Shown one piece after another: positions 1 through 6,407 of a DNA stretch of 14,896 bases. A model generated the notes under the pieces. That model was not told where the DNA came from, made no database searches, and worked only from the letters and a program-made list of their open reading frames with translations. Location: positions 1 through 14,896 of the forward strand of contig DBTH01000138.1 in assembly GCA_002306945.1 (NCBI GenBank), given 5' to 3'. This DNA is from Methylacidiphilaceae bacterium UBA1321 (GTDB lineage Bacteria > Verrucomicrobiota > Verrucomicrobiia > Methylacidiphilales > UBA1321). The number at the start of each line of letters is the position of its first letter. The stretch's first letter is position 1. A program made the translations under genes and the position numbers.

Positions 1-249
1 GCTCTGCCTCTGCCAAGCCTCCGGCAAAGCCCATGTGCGTCAACCTAACGAAGCCATGAATTGCGGTTTTGACCTTTTACTTTTGAGCTTTGACTTCCAT
101 GCGTTAGAGCATTTCAAAATATCATGCACACTATTTTAAATTTTTAAGCATGGACGGTCGCGCCAACGGAAATGTTACGATTCAGTGACGACGGGCGAAG
201 GTCGTTGCATGGGGGTGAGTTATAAGGGAATATCAAGTGGTTTATAACT
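1..249. other. Non-coding left edge and leader of the transporter gene
   Basis: I find no supported gene here. One frame on the plus strand (from base 2 to a stop at 137-139) is open across the window edge for 45 codons, but it resembles nothing I know. The stretch 105-160 is AT-rich. A TTGACT at 90-95 could be a -35 element, but no good -10 box lies at the right distance. Confidence 0.4.
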
Positions 250-2496
250 ATGGCTACTGTTTCCGGCGTATTGACCCGTTGGGGTGATTGGTGGCGTGAA
301 GAGTTTCCCATTTCGAGCCTGGGACGAGCCTTGCCAACGGCTTTCCTGTGTTACTTCCTGACGGTAATTTTTTCGGTTTCCCTGGCGGCGCTTATTTTTC
401 GCGGGCCGTTGGAGCCGTATCTTTCGGTGGGAATTGGGATGAGTCTGTTTTCGGCTCTGGCGACCGGATTGGTGGTGACATTTATTGGAACGGTTCCGGG
501 TTCGATTGCGATTTGCAGTGATCGAACGGCACCTTTGCTGGCGGTGTTTGCCAGCGGCATGGTGGCCGCTTTTACCCAACATCCGAACGCGGGCGATCTG
601 CTGGCCACGTGCATGGCGGGGTTGATTTTTTCCACCTTCCTGACGGGTGTGGCGCTGGCGTTGTTGGGGCATTATCGACTGGGACGGTTGATACGTTTTT
701 TGCCTTTCCCCGTGGTGGGCGGGTTCATGGCGGGTGCTGGCTGGCTCCTGGTGAAGGGGTCGCTGACGGTGATCTGGGGGCGGGAACCGACCTTTGCCGG
801 TGTGTGGCATCTTTTTGAACCTGCGCTGTTGTGGCGATGGATTCCGGCGGTGGGATTGGCTGTTGTGCTCTTGTTGGCGATGCAACGCTGGCATCACTTT
901 GCGACGGTGCCGGTGTTGGTGCTTGGCGCTGTGGCGTTGTTTTATCTGGTGACCGGATTCTATTCCTTTTCGCTGCCGGAACTCCGCGCGACGGGCTGGT
1001 TGCCGGGGCCGTTCCCGGATGCGATTACCTGGCATCCGGTCAACTTCGATGCGATTCAATCCGCCAACTGGAACGTGATTGCGCAGAATACGGACACGCT
1101 TGGGGCGGTGCTATTGGTGAGCGCCATTTCCCTGCTGATGATTTCCAGCGCATTGGAACTGACCGTGCAAGGCGATGTGGATGCGGATCGGGAGTTGGAG
1201 ACGGCGGGGATTGCCAATCTGGTGGCGGCCTGCGGTGGCGGGTTGGTGGGGATGCATTCGTTGTCGCTGTCGAGTTTGTCGTTGAAGCTGGGACCGCGCA
1301 GCCGTTGGGTGGGAGTGTTGACGGCGGGCGGAGTGGGGATGACGTTGTATGCGGGGCCTTTCGTGGTTTCGTATCTGCCGCTGCCGGTAATCGGAGGATT
1401 GTTGTGTTATCTCGGATTGAATTTTCTCTGGGAGTGGCTGGTCGATTCGTGGGGGCGGGTGCCCCGCAGCGAGTATTTAATCATTGTCCTGATTTTGTTC
1501 GTGATCGCGTGGATGGGTTATATTCCCGGGGTGGGGATTGGACTGGTGATGGCGGTGGTTCTCTTTGCGTTGCGCTACAGCCTTATCGAAGTGGTGCGGC
1601 TGGAAATGAGCGGGGCGCGCCACCGAAGCAATGTGGATCGACCGGAGTGCGAACGGGATTTACTGCGCGAGCGCCGGGAGGCGATTCATATTCTCAAGTT
1701 GCAGGGATTCATTTTTTTCGGAACGGCGCATGGTCTGTTACACCGGGTGCGGAGTCGCGTGCATGCGGCGTCGCAGTTGCCGCTGGGTTATTTGATCGTC
1801 GATTTTCGGCATGTGACGGGGCTGGACAGTTCGGCGTTGCAGTCTTTTGCCAAATTGAAGCGGATGGCGCGGCAACTGAATTTCCGTGTGCTCTGTTGCA
1901 GCGTGCCGCCGCGCATCGCGCAGGCATTGAGGCGGGAGCCGGAGATATTGGAAGGCGAATGTCCGTTGTTGCTGCAGCCCGACGTGGATCGGGCCGTGGA
2001 GTGGTGCGAGACGGAGATATTGGCGCCGCATCAGGAGCAATTGAAGCGGGATCAAATCCCTTTTGCCAAAGTGGTGGAGAATTTACTACAGGGTCGGAGC
2101 GAGATTGCCGCGCGGTTGATGACCTATTTCGAACGACGTCCAGTGCCGGCGGCAACGGTGCTGGCGGTACAGGGGGAGAGGACGCGGGATTTGTTTTTGA
2201 TCGAGGAGGGGCAGGTGAGCGCGCAGTTCAAGGTCGGACATGGGGAGACCATCCGGCTGCGGACGCTGGGGGCGGGTTCGATTGTGGGTGAGATCGGCAT
2301 GTATCTGAACACGCCGCGCACCGCGTCACTCATCGCGGATCAGGACAGCGTCATTTGGAGGTTGAGTCCGGATTTCCTTGCCCGGATGGAGAAGGAGGAT
2401 CCGCGCGTGGTTGCGGCCTTGCACGAAGCACTGGCGCGCATTGTGACGTTGCGGCTGATTCAGGCCAACGAGTTGCTTGAGACGGCGCTACGGTAA
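250..2496 (+). CDS. SulP/SLC26-type anion transporter with STAS and cyclic-nucleotide-binding domains
   Basis: This is a predicted inner-membrane anion transporter or symporter of 748 aa. Residues about 25-445 are hydrophobic, with many membrane segments. They include the SulP-like stretch SDRTAPLLAVF (90-100) and the D.DRELETAGIANL core motif (311-324). A cytosolic STAS domain follows at about 475-585, with the signature VDFRHVTGLDSSAL (517-530). A Crp-like nucleotide-binding fold follows at about 620-740, with GSIVGEIGMYL and the ring arginine in PRTAS (676-693). The ATG at 250 is chosen because the hydrophobic domain begins soon after it; only a weak purine stretch lies upstream. The gene stands alone and is convergent with the aminomutase gene, 33 bp away. 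The substrate cannot be read from sequence: sulfate, bicarbonate and dicarboxylates are all known in the family. The family call is firm; ligand binding by the C-terminal domain is inferred. Confidence 0.92.
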   Translation: MATVSGVLTRWGDWWREEFPISSLGRALPTAFLCYFLTVIFSVSLAALIFRGPLEPYLSVGIGMSLFSALATGLVVTFIGTVPGSIAICSDRTAPLLAVFASGMVAAFTQHPNAGDLLATCMAGLIFSTFLTGVALALLGHYRLGRLIRFLPFPVVGGFMAGAGWLLVKGSLTVIWGREPTFAGVWHLFEPALLWRWIPAVGLAVVLLLAMQRWHHFATVPVLVLGAVALFYLVTGFYSFSLPELRATGWLPGPFPDAITWHPVNFDAIQSANWNVIAQNTDTLGAVLLVSAISLLMISSALELTVQGDVDADRELETAGIANLVAACGGGLVGMHSLSLSSLSLKLGPRSRWVGVLTAGGVGMTLYAGPFVVSYLPLPVIGGLLCYLGLNFLWEWLVDSWGRVPRSEYLIIVLILFVIAWMGYIPGVGIGLVMAVVLFALRYSLIEVVRLEMSGARHRSNVDRPECERDLLRERREAIHILKLQGFIFFGTAHGLLHRVRSRVHAASQLPLGYLIVDFRHVTGLDSSALQSFAKLKRMARQLNFRVLCCSVPPRIAQALRREPEILEGECPLLLQPDVDRAVEWCETEILAPHQEQLKRDQIPFAKVVENLLQGRSEIAARLMTYFERRPVPAATVLAVQGERTRDLFLIEEGQVSAQFKVGHGETIRLRTLGAGSIVGEIGMYLNTPRTASLIADQDSVIWRLSPDFLARMEKEDPRVVAALHEALARIVTLRLIQANELLETALR

Positions 2497-2529
2497 ATCG
2501 CCCGCGTCGGGGCTGGTTGCTGGAGGAAT

Positions 2530-3711
2530 TTACGCCTCGGAAACGAGATCTGGATGCGACGGGGCGACGCGGCGAGTCTTCGATTTTTCCGGATACTCGT
2601 AGATTTCGCCCTTGTAATTGCGCAACACGATGCGGTCGTTGGTGCGGGCGATGACGTAGTCGGGATTGACCGGGATTTTGCCGCCGCCGCCGGGGCCGTC
2701 GATGACGAATTGCGGCACGGCGTAACCGCTGGTGTGGCCGCGGAGGCTTTCAATGATCTCAATGCCCTTGGTGACCGGGGCGCGCAGGTGGCTGGTGCCC
2801 TGGATGAGGTCGGCTTGATAGAGATAATAAGGCCGCACACGGCAACGGAGCAGTTTTTGGACGAGGATCTTGTAGACGGCGGGGTCGTCGTTGACGCCGT
2901 GCAGCAGAACTGACTGGTTGCCGAGGGGGATGCCCGCGTCGGCCAGGCGGCCCAGCGCGTCGCGTGATTCGACGGTGAGTTCCTTCGGGTGATTGACGTG
3001 GACGCTGAGCCAGAGGGGATGGAATTGCTTCAGCATGGCGCAAAGCTCGGGCGTGATGCGTTGCGGCAGGAAGATCGGAATGCGGCTGCCGATGCGGAGG
3101 AATTCCACATGCGGAATGGCCCGCAAGCGGCCGAGGAGTTCGCCCAGTTTTTTGTCCGAAAGCATGAGCGGATCACCGCCGGAAAGCAGGACGTCGCGTA
3201 CTTCGGTGTGTTCCTGGATGTAAGCGATGGCGCGGTCGAAATCGAGTTCAAGCTCCTGGTCGCCCACGCCGCTGACGACCCGGCTGCGAGTGCAATAGCG
3301 GCAATACGAGGCGCAACGGTCGGTGACGAGGAAAAGAACGCGGTCGGGATAGCGGTGAACCAGGCCGGGCGCAGCCATGTCCTTGTCTTCACCGCAAGGA
3401 TCGGCCATGTCGCCGGAGACGTAATTCATCTCCTCAATGCGAGGGATAACTTGCGTGCGGATCGGGCAGGCGGGATCGTCGCGGTCAATGAGGTTAAAGA
3501 AGTAGGGCGTGATGCCCATGGCCAGCTTCGTATTGGAGAGGAGGACTCCGGCGTGCTCGGAGCGGGTCAGGTTGAGACGACCCTCCAATTCCTTGAGGCT
3601 GGTAATGCGGTGACGCATTTGCCAACTCCAGTCGTTCCATTGATCGGCGGGGATGTCGGACCATAATCCCTGACCGGGCGAAGTGAAATCACGTAGGAGA
3701 GAAGTACTCAC
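2530..3711 (-). CDS. kamA: Lysine 2,3-aminomutase-like radical SAM enzyme (KamA family)
   Basis: KamA uses a [4Fe-4S] cluster, S-adenosylmethionine and PLP to turn L-lysine into L-beta-lysine. From the GTG at 3711 the protein has 393 aa. The cluster motif is C133-x3-C137-x2-C140, followed by LSGGDP (176-181). The PLP lysine is K345 in GGGGK. D301 (YQAD) and D338 (VIDGP) match in position and spacing the two aspartates that hold the lysine amino group in clostridial KamA; this favours lysine over glutamate as substrate. The C-terminal Cys cluster that binds zinc in the clostridial enzyme is absent. The frame stays open to 3936, but those 75 codons do not look like protein, and the family start falls just before WSDIPADQWNDW, so the GTG is preferred. 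No beta-lysine acetyltransferase (AblB) lies nearby. A related KamA-family activity such as EpmB-like EF-P modification is less likely. Confidence 0.88.
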   Translation of the reverse strand: MSTSLLRDFTSPGQGLWSDIPADQWNDWSWQMRHRITSLKELEGRLNLTRSEHAGVLLSNTKLAMGITPYFFNLIDRDDPACPIRTQVIPRIEEMNYVSGDMADPCGEDKDMAAPGLVHRYPDRVLFLVTDRCASYCRYCTRSRVVSGVGDQELELDFDRAIAYIQEHTEVRDVLLSGGDPLMLSDKKLGELLGRLRAIPHVEFLRIGSRIPIFLPQRITPELCAMLKQFHPLWLSVHVNHPKELTVESRDALGRLADAGIPLGNQSVLLHGVNDDPAVYKILVQKLLRCRVRPYYLYQADLIQGTSHLRAPVTKGIEIIESLRGHTSGYAVPQFVIDGPGGGGKIPVNPDYVIARTNDRIVLRNYKGEIYEYPEKSKTRRVAPSHPDLVSEA

Positions 3712-3734
3712 AGATCGGGTGGATGATTTTAAAA

Positions 3735-3762
3735 AGGGTATGGCATATTTTACCGTTGTCAA
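3735..3762 (-). promoter_or_regulatory. Possible sigma70-type promoter for kamA
   Basis: On the minus strand a perfect TTGACA (3762-3757) is followed after 16 nt by TACCCT (3740-3735), a poor -10 box. It lies 24-51 nt upstream of the preferred GTG start. The -35 box falls inside the loop of the 3747-3778 dyad. The strong -35 and the location support it; the weak -10 argues against it. Confidence 0.3.
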
Positions 3763-3778
3763 ATGGAGGAGGTAAAAT
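3747..3778. repeat. 8-bp inverted repeat upstream of kamA (operator-like dyad)
   Basis: ATTTTACC (3747-3754) and GGTAAAAT (3771-3778) are perfect inverted copies separated by 16 bp. They bracket the TTGACA of the candidate kamA promoter. The geometry is compatible with a dimeric repressor operator or a leader hairpin. No regulator gene is adjacent, so the role is inferred only. Confidence 0.35.
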
Positions 3779-3925
3779 CGCGAAGAATGAAAGTGGTAAA
3801 TTTCGCCTGTTGAATTAGAGGAGATAAGTGAATATTTACGCAAGTCTATGTATTTAACGCTTATGAAATTAAAAGCTTGTTTTTGAGTTTGATAGGGCAA
3901 TACTGACATCTTAATTGTTACGCAT

Positions 3926-4126
3926 ATGGCGAGCACAGTGACCCATTCCTCCAGTGATAAAACTGCGGTGATCGAACCGGAGCAACCGGCCGAAACGGTG
4001 ATTCTTCAATACCCGTTACGTCCGCGCGCAAAGGGCGTTTACCCGAAAAAATCGTCACTTCTCCCGCCTTCCAACGTCTTGGGACTCTATTCCCTGGCCG
4101 CAGTTATTCCTCCGGTAGCTTGGTAG
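3926..4126 (+). CDS. Doubtful small hypothetical protein (66 aa)
   Basis: An ATG-started frame of 66 codons lies between kamA and the MgtC-like gene. I do not recognise the product. It is rich in Pro, Ser and Val and has no signal peptide or convincing membrane segment. Codon use in its first half (GCG, ACC, GTG, CCG, GCC) is like real genes in the window, which is the only support. There is no Shine-Dalgarno before the ATG. It may be a relic of a longer gene or chance. The surrounding DNA is AT-richer than the flanking genes. Confidence 0.22.
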   Translation: MASTVTHSSSDKTAVIEPEQPAETVILQYPLRPRAKGVYPKKSSLLPPSNVLGLYSLAAVIPPVAW

Positions 4127-4169
4127 AGATTCATTGGAAAAAAGGGAGATCGATGGTTTGAAATTTGTA

Positions 4170-4192
4170 AGTGCATCTTGTGGATATGCACT
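4170..4192 (+). promoter_or_regulatory. 7-bp inverted repeat in the leader of the MgtC-like gene
   Basis: AGTGCAT (4170-4176) and ATGCACT (4186-4192) form a perfect 7-bp stem with a 9-nt loop, about 75 nt before the preferred GTG start. It could be an operator or a leader hairpin. There is no T-tract after it, so it is not an intrinsic terminator. Confidence 0.25.
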
Positions 4193-4266
4193 CCTGATTT
4201 CTACACTCTGATAGTAAGTATTGCTTTTCTTTGCCGTACAAGCGGCGCATCCTTTTTTCACAGTTT

Positions 4267-5529
4267 GTGAACGACGACATTCTTTTACGATCTCTGATTA
4301 TCAGCGCGTCACTCGGTGCGTTGATCGGTCTGGTGAGGCAGTGGGAAGATCAGCAGGAGAATGACCGCAGTTTGGCCGGGATGCGCACTTTCGCTCTGTG
4401 GGGGATGATGGGAGTGGCTTCGGCATTCCTGCAACAAGAACATTTCCCGTATTTTTTCATCACCGCATTTGGAGCGGTGGCGCTTTATCTCGCTGTTTCC
4501 CAACTGGGCGCAATCCGCGAAGGAAAGACTCCCGGCTTCACGACGTTCACGGTCGCGCTGCTGACGTTTATTGTCGGCGGACTGGTCTATCTTGGAAGCA
4601 TGCGCGTGGCGGTGGTATTGGCCGTGGCGATGATTATTCTCATCGCCAGCAAGGAAGAAATTCACGGCTGGACCAAGCATTTTACGCAAAAGGATATTCG
4701 CAGCGCGCTGGTTTTTGCCGCGATCACGGGCATCGTCCTGCCGCTGGTGCCGAACAAAGGCTACGGGCCATTGCAGGCATTCAATCCCTTTGCAACGTGG
4801 TTGATGGTGGTTCTGATTTCCGGCCTCGGTTTCGTCGGTTACGTGCTCATGCGCCTGCTCGGCGCACGGGCGGGAATCGCGGTGACCGGACTTGCCGGGG
4901 GACTCGCGTCGAGCACGGCAGCGACCATCGCTTTCAGCCGCCGCAGCGCGGACTCTCCGAAATTGTCCTCCAGCTTTGCGTTGGCGATTGTGTTGGCCTG
5001 CACCGTGATGTTGGGACGCGTGGCTGTTGTGGTGGCGATGCTCGATTTCTCCCTTTTCATGGCGCTGCTGCCGTGGCTCGTGGTGCTGGCCTTGCCGGGA
5101 AGTTTGTACGCGGCCTGGACGTGGCGTTTTCGGCGCAACCCGGAGGCGGCGCAGATCGAAACACCCGATATTTCCAATCCGTTGAGCCTCTCAATGGCGT
5201 TCAAGTTCGCGGCGATTTACGCCGTGGTTGTGTATCTGGTCAAAGCGGTGACCACTTACGGAACCGGTGGCAGCGGCATCTATTGGGTGACATTCATTTC
5301 CGGCCTGACCGATATGGACGCGATCACGCTTTCGTTGTCCCAGATGTCGGGAAAAGGTTCGCTGCTCCAGTCGATTGCAGCGAAGGCAATCATACTGGCG
5401 GCAGTAAGCAATACGCTCCTCAAGCTGGCGTTTGCCCTGGCGGCGGGTTCGCGCGATCTGCGTCGTGAAATGCTCGCCAGTCTCGGCGTGACTTTGCTGA
5501 TCGGCGTGATCGCCCTGCTGGTAATGTGA
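4267..5529 (+). CDS. MgtC/SapB-family membrane protein with DUF4010 domain
   Basis: This is a polytopic inner-membrane protein of 420 aa from the GTG at 4267. The N-terminal MgtC-like part (about 1-140) has the family pattern GALIGLVRQW (17-26) and AGMRTFALWG (37-46). The DUF4010 part (about 150-395) has GLAGGLASSTAATIAFSRR and FISGLTDMDAITLSLSQM (343-360). About ten membrane segments are visible. The GTG is preferred because MgtC proteins begin just before the first helix (here NDDILLRSLI); a TTG at 4231 would add 12 residues, and neither start has a Shine-Dalgarno. MgtC relatives are linked to low-magnesium survival and membrane energetics, but the job of the DUF4010 fusion is not established. 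It is convergent with yebC, 41 bp away. Confidence 0.87.
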   Translation: MNDDILLRSLIISASLGALIGLVRQWEDQQENDRSLAGMRTFALWGMMGVASAFLQQEHFPYFFITAFGAVALYLAVSQLGAIREGKTPGFTTFTVALLTFIVGGLVYLGSMRVAVVLAVAMIILIASKEEIHGWTKHFTQKDIRSALVFAAITGIVLPLVPNKGYGPLQAFNPFATWLMVVLISGLGFVGYVLMRLLGARAGIAVTGLAGGLASSTAATIAFSRRSADSPKLSSSFALAIVLACTVMLGRVAVVVAMLDFSLFMALLPWLVVLALPGSLYAAWTWRFRRNPEAAQIETPDISNPLSLSMAFKFAAIYAVVVYLVKAVTTYGTGGSGIYWVTFISGLTDMDAITLSLSQMSGKGSLLQSIAAKAIILAAVSNTLLKLAFALAAGSRDLRREMLASLGVTLLIGVIALLVM

Positions 5530-5573
5530 GCCGTTAATTTTGTCAGACGGCACTTAAGGTCAGTCGTCTTTTA
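5530..5573 (+). terminator. Weak terminator-like region between convergent genes
   Basis: AGACG (5545-5549) can pair with CGTCT (5565-5569), followed by TTTATTT on the plus strand. An alternative stem, GCCGT (5530-5534) with ACGGC (5547-5551), overlaps it. The position between two convergent stops fits a terminator, but the stems are only 5 bp with long loops. Confidence 0.3.
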
Positions 5574-6302
5574 TTTCACGGCAGCCCAGACGCGATGAAC
5601 ATCGTCATGGTCGGAGAGAGCCTGGAGGAATTCCCCGACTTCGGCCTTTTGCGCTTCGGTGAGGGTGGGGAAAGTCTTGGGGATATAGCCCATTTCGCTT
5701 GTAACCACTGTCCAGTTGTTCTTGGAAAGCCATTGGGAAACGGCATGCAGGGCGGCACGATCCGTGATGAAACGCGCGCCGCAAGCGCCCTCGGGGATGT
5801 CATCATTCTGGGTGTGATCGAGCGTCTCGACCTCGTTGGCTCCGGCTTCAATCGCCGCAGCTTCGCGGTCGGCATTGAGGTCGGGAGTGTGTGCTTCGAC
5901 GAGACCGACGTGGTCGAAGAGAAACTTGTTGCTGCCAGCCGCGCCGAGTTGGCCCTTTTTGAAAAGAACGCGGATTTCCGGTGCGGTGCGGTTGTTGTTG
6001 TCGGTGACGACTTCGGCAATGACCGGAACCTTGTGCGGAGCGTAACCTTCAAAATTGATGTGCTCCATCGTCATCTTTTCGCTGCCGACGCCCGCACCCT
6101 TGTTGGTGGCACGTTCGATGGCGTCGCGCGGAACGCTGTCCTTGCGGGCCTTGGCGATGGCGGCGGCCAGTCGCGCGTTGCTATCGGGATCGGCTCCGCC
6201 CTGCTTGGCGGCGACCATGATTTCCTTCAGGAGTTTCCCGGTAGCCTGCGACTTGCGCAGGGATGTGACTTCACGTTTAGAGAGTAACCATTGGCGGCCC
6301 AT
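5571..6302 (-). CDS. yebC: YebC/PmpR (TACO1) family protein
   Basis: This 243-aa protein is full length for the YebC family. It starts with the conserved MGRQW. It keeps the family blocks AAKQGGADPDSNARLAAAI, PRDAIERATNKG, INFEGYAP, NRTAPEIRVLFKK and GAAGSNKFLFDH, then a C-terminal block ending in DHDDVHRVWAAVK. Members were long annotated as transcription regulators. TACO1, the mitochondrial member, is a translation factor, and bacterial members have been linked to relief of ribosome stalling. Being last in a pheS-ileS-yebC run fits a translation role. The ATG at 6302 is set by the MGRxW start; there is no clear Shine-Dalgarno. The 105-bp gap from ileS leaves room for its own promoter. Confidence 0.95.
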   Translation of the reverse strand: MGRQWLLSKREVTSLRKSQATGKLLKEIMVAAKQGGADPDSNARLAAAIAKARKDSVPRDAIERATNKGAGVGSEKMTMEHINFEGYAPHKVPVIAEVVTDNNNRTAPEIRVLFKKGQLGAAGSNKFLFDHVGLVEAHTPDLNADREAAAIEAGANEVETLDHTQNDDIPEGACGARFITDRAALHAVSQWLSKNNWTVVTSEMGYIPKTFPTLTEAQKAEVGEFLQALSDHDDVHRVWAAVK

Positions 6303-6368
6303 AAGAGTGATGAATTTAAGGTTAAGAGTCGAGGAAGTCGATCTAAAGAATGGGTGGGTTGAACGGGA

Positions 6369-6399
6369 AGTCCGGTCTCCGTTCTCCGGTTTCCGGACT
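6369..6399. repeat. Short CCGG-rich direct and inverted repeat between ileS and yebC
   Basis: AGTCCGG (6369-6375) and CCGGACT (6393-6399) are perfect 7-bp inverted arms with a 17-nt loop. On the minus strand the same stretch reads as near-repeated CGGAG and CCGGA words starting right after the ileS stop. There is no T-tract, so I regard it as a repeat rather than a terminator. Confidence 0.45.
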
Positions 6400-6407
6400 C
6401 CGTTTCA

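Larger units (their letters stand above)
3712..4266. other. AT-rich divergent intergenic region
   Basis: This gap of about 550 bp separates the divergent kamA and MgtC-like genes and should hold the promoters of both. It contains the dyad at 3747-3778, the doubtful ORF at 3926-4126 and a small hairpin at 4170-4192. Apart from these I see no gene or RNA. Confidence 0.5.

Noticed and set aside
220..1059. 279-codon open frame on the minus strand over the SulP membrane region
   Set aside because: It gives an Arg-, Gln- and His-rich product, typical of the antisense of a hydrophobic membrane protein.
831..2291. 486-codon open frame overlapping the SulP gene in another frame
   Set aside because: It is Gly-, Arg- and Ala-rich with no domain, and the SulP frame has clear STAS and nucleotide-binding signatures.
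3712..3936. 75-codon N-terminal extension of kamA
   Set aside because: It is AT-rich, contains promoter-like and dyad sequences, and goes beyond the usual family start.
4231..4266. TTG start adding 12 residues to the MgtC-like protein
   Set aside because: No Shine-Dalgarno, and the basic MPYKRRILFSQF extension lies before the usual family start. It is still possible.
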